DNA of 64,000 nucleotides from Lamellibrachia columna (Eukaryota; Annelida; Polychaeta; Sabellida; Siboglinidae): NCBI GenBank assembly GCA_963662155.1, contig OY759275.1, positions 5,378,206 to 5,442,205 of the forward strand, read 5' to 3'. Shown piece by piece: positions 36,445 to 47,489 of this stretch (position 1 is its first letter; each line of letters starts with the position of its first letter). The notes under the pieces were generated by a model. It saw only the letters and a program-made list of their open reading frames with translations, ran no database searches and was not told where the DNA came from. The position numbers and the translations under genes were made by a program.

Positions 36445-37010
36445 TGGCGGGCGGGCGGGCGGGCGGGCGGGCGGGCGGGCGGGCGGGCGGGCGGGCGGGC
36501 GGGCGGGCGGGCGGGCGGGCGGGCGGGCGGGCGGGCGGGCGGGCGGGCGGGCGGGCGGGCGGGCGGGCGGGCGGGCGGGCGGGCGGGCGGGCGGGCGGGC
36601 GGGCGGGCGGGCGGGCGGGCGGGCGGGCGGGCGGGCGGGCGGGCGGGCGGGCGGGCGGGCGGGCGGGCGGGCGGGCGGGCGGGCGGGCGGGCGGGCGGGC
36701 GGGCGGGCGGGCGGGCGGGCGGGCGGGCGGGCGGGCGGGCGGGCGGGCGGGCGGGCGGGCGGGCGGGCGGGCGGGCGGGCGGGCGGGCGGGCGGGCGGGC
36801 GGGCGGGCGGGCGGGCGGGCGGGCGGGCGGGCGGGCGGGAGGGCGGGAGGGCGGGAGGGCGGGAGGGCGGGAGGGCGGGAGGGCGGGAGGGCGGGAGGGC
36901 GGGAGGGCGGGAGGGCGGGAGGGCGGGAGGGCGGGAGGGCGGGAGGGCGGGAGGGCGGGAGGGCGGGAGGGCGGGGGGGCGGGAGGGCGGGGGGGGGGGG
37001 GGGGGGAGGG
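36445..37010. repeat. Very long (GGGC)n, then (GGGAGGGC)n, tract
   Basis: About 390 bp of pure GGGC (36445-36837), then about 170 bp of alternating GGGA/GGGC, ending in a G run of about 18. The + strand is a dense potential G-quadruplex former. The - strand open frames (poly-RPPA, poly-RPPALPPS) are artefacts. Tract length in the assembly is uncertain. Confidence 0.95.
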
Positions 37011-37370
37011 CGGGAGAGCGGGTGGGCTGGCTGATGGCAAGAATGCACACACTTTGCGTGATTATGGAAATGCACTTATATATACGCTTTAATGAAGGCT
37101 AAGTTTACTGTCAAAACAAACGATATGTATACGATATTCGTGTTATGTTGTTTTGTTGTTCTTCGGGCGGGAGGGCGGGAGGGCGGGAGGGCGGGAGAGC
37201 GGGAAGGCAGTAGGGCGGGAGAGCGGGTGGGCTGGCTGATGGCAAGAATGCACACACTTTGCGTGATTATGGAAATGCACTTATATATACGCTTTAATGA
37301 AGGCTAAGTTTACTGTCAAAACAAACGATATGTATACGATATTCGTGTTATGTTGTTTTGTTGTTCTTCA
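37007..37370 (+). repeat. Tandem duplication of a G-tract flank, period 205 bp
   Basis: The segment AGGGCGGGAGAGCGGGTGGG to TTGTTGTTCTT at 37007-37163 is repeated almost exactly at 37212-37369, separated by a short GGGA/GGGC piece. Confidence 0.9.
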
Positions 37371-37829
37371 CTTCGAACGGCAAACAGGGGACACCAGAGT
37401 TGACTGCCAATACATACATAGCCTCTCCTAAAACATGATTCCCACAGTAATCTGTTCGAAATAACCAGTGTATGCTGGTCACCGTAGAGAGAGAGGGTGG
37501 GTGGCATATTTTTTATGTTCAAAATTAGACAATATGATAACTAATACAAAACTACGAACGTTTGTTGACTCCTAGTAGCTTTTTGCACGTTTATGTTACC
37601 TACTGGCATTTTCTTTCTCAGCAGTTTATTGGTATTTATGTATTAGTTCAATTTGTACTGGTTTGACGGTAAGATAATATAAATATCCAGTTGTGCGCTG
37701 CTTGAACCCCAGAATATGTTTTAAATATGCGAGAAGCACACCTTCAAGTTATTTTAAAGAATGTTAATGTCACACCCTTCACGAGTGATGTTAATTTATG
37801 CAAATCAAACTAAACAGGAAGTAACACTA

Positions 37830-39318
37830 CCTGTAATGTTCGACTTACTTTTTCGATACATATTTAATAGGAACGGATTAGGAGTAAACGTTTTCATAAC
37901 ATTCCACCTTCAACAATACTTGTAATATTATTGTTTGACAATCATAAACGCAAAGAAGAAACCCACAGATGATTATGTTTTGGTGCAACATATATTTGAA
38001 ATGATTTGGTGCAACATATATTTATTTGAAATGAACTTGTGTATGTGTGTTAACGAAAGTTAAACATATTGTGAAAACATATTGTAGTTCGGCACAGGTT
38101 TCAGTGGTGTGAGTTGTGTAATAAAGGGTATTGGTCACCTCTGCTTTCTACTTTCGTCGCTGGCTAGCGTCGGTGAACGGCAAAGTGCATAAGACTTGTC
38201 GGCCAATACATCAACTACTCTCCTAAAACACGATTCTTATCATAGCCTCCTCGGGTAACCAATGGATAATGTTGACCAATGCGTATGACCTACCGGCGTG
38301 TGGACAATATATGGCGTTGCACCAATCCATGTCGCACCTATGGACAAATAACAAGCACTAGTTGGGTAACTAAAGGTATGGTTCAATACATAAGCCTTTG
38401 CCTGAGAGCCCGTTAGGAGGTCGGCCTTGTCTACACCACATCCGTTTGAATCCTATTGTAATCCATCCGGTCGTCAGATGTATTATTATTCTTCCAGCAG
38501 CAACAGTGTAACCTAGAAACACTTCAAATCTGTCCCGGCAACGACTGTCTCCATCATGACAAGGACCCGTAGAACGCAGTTTCTCTTGAGACCGAAGTCA
38601 TACTTGTAGTCAACGCCGTATGAAACGCCAAAAAAACCCGAAAAAACACCGTTGGTATATAAATGAGTACCTTGCATGTCTTTACCAATTGTCTTGACAG
38701 ACGTCAACGGCGACATACCCATGGGGATATTGTTGTCGGACACGAACACGAACATTTGTCTTAAGATACAAAAAAAAAACAATTGCAGCATATACATTAA
38801 ATTGGTTTGTTAGAGTATTTATAGGCAAGATCTTCCTTCGCCGAATCACTCCTGAAACTGAGATATCACTCGTAGGACGTCGTTGGCAGTTGGTGAGTAA
38901 GACACCTTTATTTGTGTACGAAAGTGTTTGTTTTCGCACTACTGCTGATTTCCGATAGATTTATGAAAAGTATAGGGGAATATCATATTCATCAAACACT
39001 ATAATATTTTCAATTCAGCACACGTTACAACTGGGGTTTGTTACAACTGGGGCTGTTGTTTAGGATGGGGAATGGCATACATGTAACAGCTTTAGAAACA
39101 ACATCAACAACAAACAAAACAATAACAACAACAAAGGTTGAGGCCGCGGAAGAAATAATATACTCCCTGTACAAGGTAAATAATTGAACGATGTTCGTCC
39201 AATGTCTGTGTTTCTTGGAGGGGTTCTTCAAAACATTTGACTTTACTTACATTACTTGACTTAATCGCTTAGTCCTTATTGACCTCTCACTCTCACCCTG
39301 CATCCTGAGCTGGTCATT
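37830..39318 (+). repeat. Segmental duplicate, copy 2 (5' flank of peptide gene copy 5)
   Basis: Direct copy of 34960-36443 with scattered changes and a few short indels (for example a doubled TTGGTGCAACATATATTT near 37980-38025). It contains the working promoter of copy 5. Confidence 0.85.
38816..38892 (+). promoter_or_regulatory. TATA promoter and leader exon of peptide gene copy 5
   Basis: TATTTATA starts at 38816; predicted initiator TCACTCC with A at 38848; leader exon 38848-38892, donor TTG|GTGAGT. The acceptor CACGCAG ends at 39568, 12 nt before the ATG. Only the last 80-100 bp match the promoters of copies 2-4; further upstream it shares sequence with the orphan at 35.96 kb instead, so two promoter subtypes exist. 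Confidence 0.75.
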
Positions 39319-39580
39319 ACTTGCTGCTCTGATGTTGACTGGATTCCAGTATCAAATAATGAATAGCTAAACTGAACACAGAACATTCAGTTTGTGCAAA
39401 ACTTGCACACACCCCACTATGCACAATCAAATCAATTGTCCAATCCTCAACCTGGTTTACCTCCTATGCGTTTAATCAGATGAACTTATTAACTTACACA
39501 TTAGTCAACCACATTTGACACATATTAAATTAAGTAAAATTCTAATAATTTGTTTGTGTTACACGCAGATCATCACAATA

Positions 39581-40288
39581 ATGAAGGACGCCATCTTCTT
39601 CGCTGCCATTTGCATCTTCGTTATCGTCATGCCTCAGACGTACGCCGAGGAGGAGGCTGGTCCAGCCGTCCGTGAGACCAGAGATGCCAAAGGTGCTAAT
39701 ATTACTTGTTGTGAACTGGTACATTAAAATCACGTTCAACATGCGCTTCGAAGTTGAAACTGCTCCATTTCAATTATATCATTCGTTTGTTTTATGAGTT
39801 AGCTGCTTTAAAATTTGCAATTGAAAGTATTACTGATTGAAAAAAGTATGTTTTGTTTACGCGGAAAAAGTTCGCCATGTACAAAGCGGCCACATGATGA
39901 TGAACAATAATATGATATAAGCGTTTCAATGACAAAGCGTGACACATCTGCACATGTAATTAAAGATTTATGAGGTCTTGGTCATCTAGAATCTGGGTTA
40001 AGCACGAAACCACATTTTTTTTATTAGAAAACAGATTCGTACATAAAAAACAAAACATGGGTGGCTCCCACGAGAGCTACCATAGTTTGTATTAATAGTT
40101 TTGTATTAATAGAGTTTCCCATCCCATATATCAATTTATAAATATACTTTTGAACTGAATTTTTATCTGCAGCTCCGGTGGTGTGTGCTGCCAAGTGTCA
40201 GTACAATCCATGCAAGAAGATCTGCATGCACTGCGCCATCTGCTACTGCAGCAACCGCATCAACGGTGTGTGCAAATGCTGCGACTAA
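39581..40288 (+). CDS. Ten-cysteine secreted peptide gene, copy 5
   Basis: Coding exons 39581-39692 and 40173-40288, phase-1 intron of 480 bp (GTGCTA ... TATCTGCAG), 75 residues. Signal peptide MKDAIFFAAICIF... (an Asp at position 3 is unusual in the n-region), cleavage predicted after QTYA; propeptide EEEAGPAVRETRDAK is less acidic than in copies 3 and 4. The mature part keeps all ten cysteines, with Val for Met before the first Cys and otherwise the residues of copy 3. The intron donor GTGCTA is weaker than in its relatives. The intron is unrelated in much of its length to those of copies 3 and 4, lacking their pyrimidine-rich CCATCCCTCGCTCTCAT stretch. Function not assigned, as for copy 3. 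Confidence 0.85.
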
Positions 40289-40437
40289 ACGTGGCATTTG
40301 GCGAAACCGTTACAACGACACAGCAGGAACGAACACCATATCACATTATGTAGTGAAATATGGCTAGCATTATAAATGTAACACATGTCGCAATATGAAC
40401 GACTGTGAATTGTCGCAAATGTCACCAATTACAACCA

Positions 40438-40443
40438 AATAAA
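40438..40443 (+). terminator. Poly(A) signal of peptide gene copy 5
   Basis: AATAAA 150 bp after the stop, in CCAAATAAAGTTA context like copies 1 and 3. Confidence 0.65.
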
Positions 40444-40504
40444 GTTACATCTCTCTCCAATGTTGTCTGTTGGTTTATGCAGGCAGTAACAATTCGTAAT
40501 TTCT

Positions 40505-40870
40505 GTCCGTCTGTATGTCTGTATGTCTGTATGTCTGTCTGTGTGTCTGCCTGCCTGCGTGTGTCTGTGTCCCTGTCTGTGTCTCTGCCTATATTTGTGC
40601 ATGTCTGCCCGTTAGTATGTCTGTATGTCTTCATGTCTTTTTTCTGTCTATATTTCGGTATGTATGTATGTATGTATGTATGTATGTATGTATGTATGTA
40701 TGTATGTATGTATGTATGTATGTATGCATGCATGCATGCATGCATGCATGCATGTATGCATGTATGTATGTATGTATGTATGTATGTATGTATGTATGTA
40801 TGTATGTATGTATGTATGTATGTATGTATGTATGTATGTATGCATGTTTATCTGCCTGTCTCCCTGTCTG
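40505..40870. repeat. (TGTC)n/(TATG)n/(CATG)n microsatellite
   Basis: TGTCTGTA-like units, then TATG units with a (CATG)n block at about 40725-40752. Confidence 0.9.
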
Positions 40871-40984
40871 TCTTGCATGAACATTTTAGGGCGATCCCGG
40901 GGGCCCACGGGGATGTTACTTATACATAATCAAAACAAAGCGTGGCATCCTATCCACTGGAGCTTAAGACGCAAACACGTTTTT

Positions 40985-41360
40985 TTTTCCAGCCAGCACG
41001 GTCTTGCGGGATTCAGCCAAGTTCGATCCTGGTCTTTCCTGCCATATCCACCTCTGGTTCAACAGTCCTTCTCCAGGTTCCCAGTGGTCTGCCTCTTTTT
41101 CTGTATCTAAACAGTATTCCAACTGAGAGCGGCCTGTGGACGGTCGTCCCAGTCTACATGTAGAACATGGCGTTGTTGTTGATATTGGTGCGTTCTGCTA
41201 CTTTGTTGTTTGTTACTCGCTGCTCCCGACGTATTATAAGGCAATTCCGAGGCATATTCCTTCAAAACCTTTGAGTCGGCTCTATGCCTTCATGTTTGGC
41301 TTCCACGTTTCTGAAACGAGCCAACCCAACACGATACAGTGTTCGGCACTCTCGAATCGT
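40985..41360 (-). pseudogene. LINE ORF2 C-terminal relic, copy 3
   Basis: Matches the relics at 23585 and 28749 (CAGCACGGTCTTGCGGGATT, CGTTCTGCTACTTTGTTGTTTG, GCTGCTCCCGACGTATTATA). Frames are broken. It lies 0.7 kb after peptide gene copy 5, the same relative place as the others. Confidence 0.55.
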
Positions 41361-41564
41361 TGAGTGTCGCAGTGGTCAGGAGTTACACCTATTCAGCACG
41401 AATAATGCTCGTTTGCTTCCAATGAATTTTGAGGTAGTCACGAATTAAATATATAGTTGGTTCTTTGTACTACGTGTTTCTACTTCGTGTGAGACAGAAT
41501 ATAGCCTGTTGTTGAAAGAGCAGTTTTCATATGGGCATAAATTGTGCATGCTGCGTCAGCGCAC

Positions 41565-41566
<2 letters not shown>

Positions 41567-41629
<63 letters not shown>

Positions 41630-41656
41630 GAGAGAAACAGAGAGAGAGAGAGAGAA

Positions 41657-41733
<77 letters not shown>

Positions 41734-41860
41734 GAGAGATAGGGGGGAGGGAGGAAGGGAGGGTGAGAGAGAGAGAGGGAGAGAGAGACATACAGAGAGA
41801 GAGAGGGGAAGGGAGAGAGAGAGGCAGAGAGATAGAGGCAGAGCACAATATGCAGATATA
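41567..41860. repeat. (GA)n microsatellite
   Basis: GA dinucleotides with GAAACA, GGGA and GACA interruptions; all ER- or LS-rich frames are artefacts. It ends at the left arm of the inverted duplication. Confidence 0.9.
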
Positions 41861-41884
41861 CAGCGAGAGAGTCACACAGGCAGA

Positions 41885-42477
41885 CAGGGTCACTGACAAA
41901 CAAATAACGAACGAGAGGTTCCCTATCATGATATCACGAAAACAAGAATGTCTCACAAAATGTCTATTAATTTGTCTGTTTCGTGACTCCATGCTTCTTA
42001 GCACTTAAAGTTCAACAGTGGAAAAAGTTACGTTAATTAGAAAACTACGAATGCTTTACAGCAGGTGGTCTCTTCTTTTTATGTGCTTTGACTTTTCTTT
42101 TCTCAGTTGTGTCTGTGTATCTATATATTTATTGTATTTTTATTCGTGTCAGCGTAACATTATGGCACTCTACTGTTTGTTGATAAAACATGTAGCAGCA
42201 TGCGATACACAACACTCGCTCGATATGCGTCATGAACAATTAGGTGGTTTCGTAGAGTGGTCAACGCGTAGTAGAACCGAAGTGCACAGGTGTTGCCACA
42301 GAAAACGGGTATATGCCTTACCCTTACAATATGTCGTCAACTTCAGCAGTGGCACACCCAATGAGGGTAATGATGTCTGGCACGCTCTATGTGAGGTTTC
42401 GACAACTTAATAAATTACTGTGTAAAGTAAGTATTTAAGGGCTACACACCCCTTTGTCGAATCACTCCTGCCGCGTG
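41885..42477 (+). repeat. Left arm of a large inverted duplication (peptide-gene 5' flank)
   Basis: This peptide-gene upstream region (ACAAACAAATAACGAACGAGAGG ... CACTCCTGCCGCGTG) is repeated as its reverse complement at 45791-46310. The arms flank the TIR element at 42478-45790, so the whole forms a palindrome-like structure of about 4.4 kb with a 3.3-kb centre that is itself largely self-complementary in composition. Confidence 0.8.
42432..42477 (+). promoter_or_regulatory. Orphan promoter with leader exon interrupted by a TIR element
   Basis: TATTTAAG at 42432, predicted initiator A at 42464. The leader reads CACTCCTGCCGCGTG and is cut 14 nt after the start by TGTTACAACC, the end of the repeat element. 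The rest of a leader exon (CGTGAGAGGTCATTTGAAGG to GGCAGTTG|GTGAGT) reappears at 46842-46878. Confidence 0.65.
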
Positions 42478-45400
42478 TGTTACAACCAGTAATGTAATAA
42501 TCGACCGGTAATGAAATAAATAGACCAGCAGTGTGCTAAAAATTATGTTGATAATGCTAATAATAATAATAATGATAACGACGCTGACGATGAGTTATAA
42601 ATGGTTATAATGATGATGAGGAGGAAGACGATGAAGACAATTAAGCGGTCTTCGTGATGATGATGACGAAGATGATGACAATGAGGTTGTTCATTATTAC
42701 GATTATGAGGACGAAGACAATTACATCGGCAGTAACTACATGTTGGCAAACAATAGGGCAGAGGCCGACAGAGTGGTGAGGAAGAAGTGGGGTCATTAAA
42801 AAGGGTTACCTCAACAAATGAAAGAGGTAATCGACACTCAATTAAGAGATCACCTCAAAAATAGTTTAACGGATCATTAAACATGCTTAAAAATAAATAC
42901 CTGATCATCATTTGATCAAATTAAGGGGTATTCTCAAACAACTTGGGGGTAAATTAAACATTTTAATGTGATATTATATTAGAAACTTAATCTAATAGAT
43001 TATATTAGAAGGTTAATCGCAAAAATAATAATGGGTCAGCTGAACAATTAAGGGGTTATCTAAAAAAATTAAGTTATTGTAATTTCAATCAACTAAAACG
43101 TTAATCTAAACGATTAAATGGCATCTAAAGTATTTAAAATATTACTAAAATTAAGGGATTTCATCAAAAACAATTTAAAGAATAATTTTAAATGGAGTCA
43201 TTAACATATAATTTAATAATAAACTAGTTGATCATCTAAAACAATATGGGGCCATCTTATAAAATCACGTGGTCGTCTCGAAAAAGTTAATTAATAAATT
43301 ACGGGGTCGTATCATAAAATGAATGGGTCTTCTCAAAGGATCGTAACAAAATATGTAAGTAGTCGTTAACTAGCTGATCGTCTCAACAAATTAAGGGATC
43401 ATCTCAAAACGTAAGGGTATATTCTTTAAAAAATTAAGGGGTCATATTAAATTTTTTTATTATACATTACAAATGAGCCAGCTGATCGTCTCAATAAAAT
43501 AAGGAATCATTTCATAAAATAATGGGGTCTTCCTAAGCGGTCACTTTATATAATTAAGGGAAATCTAAACATGTAAAGATTGATAATAAAACACAAACAT
43601 AAGGGGTCATCTAAAATAATTGGGTCACCTCGAAAAGGGGTTATCTAAAATAAATTGAAAGGATTGTTTTTATCAATTAAGGAATCATTTTGAAAAATGC
43701 AAAGGTCATTTAACAAAGTAACTAGCTCATCATCTGGAAAAGATAAGTGGGCCATCAACACATTGAGGAATCATCTAAGAATGTAATAAGAGGGTCATCT
43801 AAAAAATCAACCTCTTATTTTACGTTTTGTGGTGATCGCTTTTTAATTTAAAGCTGCACTTTACTTTCGGGGATTATCTCTTAATGTCGTAACTTTTAAA
43901 TGTACCCGTTAATTTTATATTTTGCTTGATATTCCCTTAAATGGAAGAAAAGGAAATTTTTGGGAGTTATTCACCTGAAAAAATTAATACAAACTAATCA
44001 TTTGCAACTACAATAAACAATTTCACGCAAGTGGTTTATTAAGAAAAGCTTGTTGAACACACAATAACCATATTTCATAGACCGCGGCACTGTTGTCGAT
44101 AAACCTACGTTGTGAGTTCCTTCTTATCTATGTAACTAGTTTTCCACATTTCCGACAGATGGTGCTTTTTTCTTTTTAATGAATATTTACATTTTTTAAA
44201 TGATTCCTTGCCTTTTCTGAGAAACACCTTTATTTAATGAGATGATCATTTAATGTTTTGAGATAATCCTTTAATGTGTTGAGAAGGTCAGTCTATATTT
44301 TTAATCAACACGTCTATTTTTAAAAGATCCATAAACCTTTATGAATAGACCCCTTTTATGAAATGAACCTTTAGTGTCTTAAGATGACCTTTACATTTAT
44401 TGAGACGATCAATTAGTTCTTTTTAATGAACATTTACATTTATTGTGAAATGAAACCATAACTTGTTTGAGATGATCCCTGAATGCGTTGAGAAAATCAG
44501 ACAGTTCTTTTTAATCTATACTTTTTCATTATTTAACTTGTTTGAGAAGACCCCTTTATTTTATGAGACGACCGTTTAATGTTTTAAGATGATCTTTTTT
44601 AGAAGACCCTTTTACTGTTTGAGTTGACCTTTTAATGTGTTAATATCTTATATTAAGATATATGATATCTTATTGAGACGATCAGTTATTTTATTATTAA
44701 TGACCGCTTGCATAGTTTGTGATCCCATAGCTTTTTCGAGAAGCCCCGTTATTTTGTATGAGATGATCCCATATTTTTCAGACGATCAGCTACATCAGTT
44801 TCTAAATGATCCCTTACACTTTTTGAAATCATGCTTTACTTTTCTAGAAGACTAATTTATTTTATTACATGACCCATTAATGTTTTGAGATGATCCATTA
44901 AGTTATCGTGACGATCAACCTATTACTTTTTGATAAATCACCCCTTACAGTGTTCTTCATAATATGATCCCTTAATGCACTCTGTAGTTTTTTGTCTAAA
45001 TCTTAAGTTTGTATTTTGATGACTCGTTATAGTTGTATTTTTATATGACCCTTAATTCTATGATATGATTTCTTAATTTGTTGAGATGATCAGCTTGTTG
45101 ATTTTTTTAATGACCACTTACAATTTTTTTAATGTTCCCTTCACTTTTTGGAAGGCCTATTATTTTTACGATGTGACACCTTAATTTGTTTGAGACTATC
45201 AGCTAGATATTTTTTTTAAATTATACCTTACATTTGAAATGAACTTTTATTTTGTTAAAGATCCCCTCTTTTTCGTCTTCCCTGCTATCCTGCCTAATTC
45301 GAACCCATCGTTATTATTATTATTATTGCTGTATGCTATCTAGGAGGATATATAAACGGCAGTCCATATGTCCTCCCAGAAAACAAGTCGCTGAATCATT

Positions 45401-45790
45401 CTGAGAATCTTATTTTGAGCATACTTTAGTGAACGTCGAGTGGGTGTCAGCATGGCTAGCCATGATGAGGGTGAACATAGGGATGCTGAGGAGGAGGAGC
45501 ATGACGACGAGGCTGATGAGGATGACGTAGTTATCTTCATCATCGTAATAATCATAATCATCATTACTTAAGATAAACCCTTAATCTTCATTTTCCCTCC
45601 TATTCATCATCATCATCATTACCATTTATAATTTTTCTCATCACCGTCATCTTAATCATCTTCATCGTTTTTATTACATTACCGGTCGAGTTATTACATT
45701 ACCGGTTGATTATTACATTACTGGTCGATTTATTACATTACTGATCGAGTAATGCATTACCGGACGACTATTACATTACTGGTTGTAACA
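42478..45790. mobile_element. TIR/foldback-type non-autonomous repeat, 3.3 kb
   Basis: Left end TGTTACAACCAGTAATGTAA, right end TTACATTACTGGTTGTAACA: 20-bp perfect terminal inverted repeats. Inside each end lie several (TTACATTACCGGTCGAT)-like units, then GAT/CAT-rich triplet runs. The left half carries a degenerate short repeat around TTAAGGGGTCATCTAAA, and the right half its reverse complement around GAGATGATCCCTTAAT. No frame encodes a transposase; open stretches are short. Symmetric long inverted repeats built from small tandem units are the hallmark of Foldback-type elements. Which transposase moves it cannot be seen. Confidence 0.65.
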
Positions 45791-46310
45791 CACGCTGCAG
45801 GAGTGATTCGACAAAGGGGTGTGTTGCCCTTAAATACTTACACTGCACAACAATTTATTAATTTGTCGAAATATTACAGAATCCGTTTTCTGAGGCAACA
45901 CCTGTGCACTTCGGTTTACTACAAGTTGAACCCCTGCAAAACCACCTAATTGTTCATGACGAGCGTTGTGTATCGCATGCTGCCACATGTTTTATCAACA
46001 AACAGTAGAGTGCCATAATGTTACACTCACACGAATCAAAATGCAATAAATAAATATATGCACAGACACAACTGAGAAAAAGAAATGCTAAAAAACGTCA
46101 AAGCACATAAAAGAAGCGTTAGTAGTATTTTACTTAACGTAACTTTTTCCACTGTTGAACTTTAAGTGCTAAGACGCATCGCGACATGTAACAGACAAAT
46201 AAACATTTTGTGAGATGTTCTTGTTTTCGTGATAACATGATAGAGAACATTGAACACACAACGTGTGTTCACTCTTTCTATCTTCCTCTAGTTCGCTATT
46301 TCTTTGTCAG
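45791..46310 (-). repeat. Right arm of the large inverted duplication
   Basis: Reverse complement of 41885-42477, including the TATA/initiator region (CTTAAATACTTACAC) and the CTTAGCAC...AAAGTTCAACAGTGG block. Divergence is visible but low, and the TATA-initiator part is intact on the - strand, pointing into the repeat element. Confidence 0.8.
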
Positions 46311-46841
46311 GAGGAGCAGAATGGCGAGGCTGAGGATATCATTGTCTTCGTCCTCATAATCGAAATAATGAACACCATCATTGTCATCATCTTCTTCATC
46401 ATCATCATCATCATCACTAATTCCGCTTAGTTGTCTTCTTCTTCTTCCTCCTCATCACCATAGCCATTTATCACCCTCGTCAACAGCTTCGTTATCACCA
46501 GTATCATGATCATCATAATCATTATCATCATCATCATCGCCAAAATAATAATCATCATCGTCACAAAGATGACCCCTTAATTGTCATCAACATCATAATA
46601 ATTTATCACCCTCACCATCAACTTCTTCATCATCATCATTAACATCGTCATCTTAATTGTTTTTACATTACCCATCGATTATTACATTACCGGTCGATTA
46701 TTACATTACGGGTCGATTAATATATTACCGGTCGATTATTACATTACCGGTCAAATTATTACATTACTGATCGATAATTATACTACCAGTCGATTATTAC
46801 ATTACCGTTCGATTTATTACATTACATTAGTGGTTGTAACA
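46310..46841. mobile_element. Second right-hand end of the TIR/foldback-type repeat
   Basis: CAT-triplet-rich DNA with GTCTTCGTCCTCATAATCG (also the reverse complement of 42695-42715), then TTACATTACCGGTCGATTA units, ending AGTGGTTGTAACA at 46841. It lacks its own left half, so it is a 5'-truncated or rearranged copy. The DNA after it is the missing part of a leader exon. Confidence 0.65.
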
Positions 46842-46878
46842 AACGTGAGAGGTCATTTGAAGGTGTCATTGGCAGTTG
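46842..46878 (+). pseudogene. 3' part of the interrupted peptide leader exon
   Basis: AACGTGAGAGGTCATTTGAA to GGCAGTTG|GTGAGTAAAACTAC continues the family leader where 42477 stops; a CGTG is present on both sides of the element and may be part of the target duplication. No coding exon of the family follows; LINE sequence begins at 47021. Confidence 0.6.
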
Positions 46879-47020
46879 GTGAGTAAAACTACTTTGTTAG
46901 TATCGACGAGCATCAGTAATAGAAAACGTGGGGAGGAAATGTATGACTTCACTTCACTTGATCTCTTCACCGGAACGGTTTTTTTTGCGCCATTTCTACA
47001 ATTCTACGTCAACTTGATAT

Positions 47021-47485
47021 ATAGAAAGTTAGAATTGATCCAACGTCGTGCAGCCCGGTATGTTTTGCATTGTCATCACAAGGTTTCTAGTGTGACAGAC
47101 ATGCTACAAACATTTAGGTGGAGGCCTCTAGCATACCGCCGGGCAGATGCTAAGCTGCATGATGTACACAATTGTTGATTGTCTAGTGGAAATACTTTTA
47201 AATCAATACCTTGTTCATGCGAATATTATCAATGGCAGACATTCTTTTCCCCCAGTACTGTTGGACTTTGGAACTACCTCCCTCAACACATTGCTAGTCT
47301 AAACAATCTGGATACGTTGAAGTGTAACATTCAGACACTTCATTATCCAATACTTTACATGCAAAACAAATCTTAACTGTACATGAGTTATTATTTTTGT
47401 ATTCGCTTGTTGGTCTGCCTGTAATATCGTCATGTTGAGGCTCGGCAGAAATTTGGAAGAAGAAGAAGAAGAAGAAAGAGTTTTA
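47021..47485 (+). pseudogene. LINE 3' end (ORF2 C terminus and GAA tail)
   Basis: Two adjacent frames read YRKLELIQRRAARYVLHCHH, SSVTDMLQTFRWRPLAYRRA and then TFFSPSTVGLWNYLPQHIAS, LNNLDTLKCNIQTL. This is the conserved C-terminal tail of jockey/CR1/I-type LINE ORF2 proteins (LExVQRRAARxV...SVTxML...W.xL..RR; FFPRT...WN.LP). A stop after DVHNC separates the frames. It ends in a GAAGAAGAAGAAGAAAG run (about 47459-47478), a typical short-repeat 3' tail. 5'-truncated, as most LINE insertions are. Confidence 0.8.
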
Positions 47486-47489
47486 ATTT

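Noticed and set aside
36445..37010. CRISPR-like or satellite array
   Set aside because: Short identical tetramers without spacers; a simple-sequence tract in a eukaryotic genome.
36381..37075. Proline/arginine-rich open frames of more than 200 codons on the - strand
   Set aside because: They are translations of the (GGGC)n/(GGGA)n tract, open in all three frames because the tetramers contain no stop; no unique flank supports a gene.
46876..47178. Chimeric gene joining leader-exon sequence to the LINE tail
   Set aside because: The open frame begins in intron-type sequence and crosses a duplication breakpoint at 47020; it is a chance join, not a host gene.
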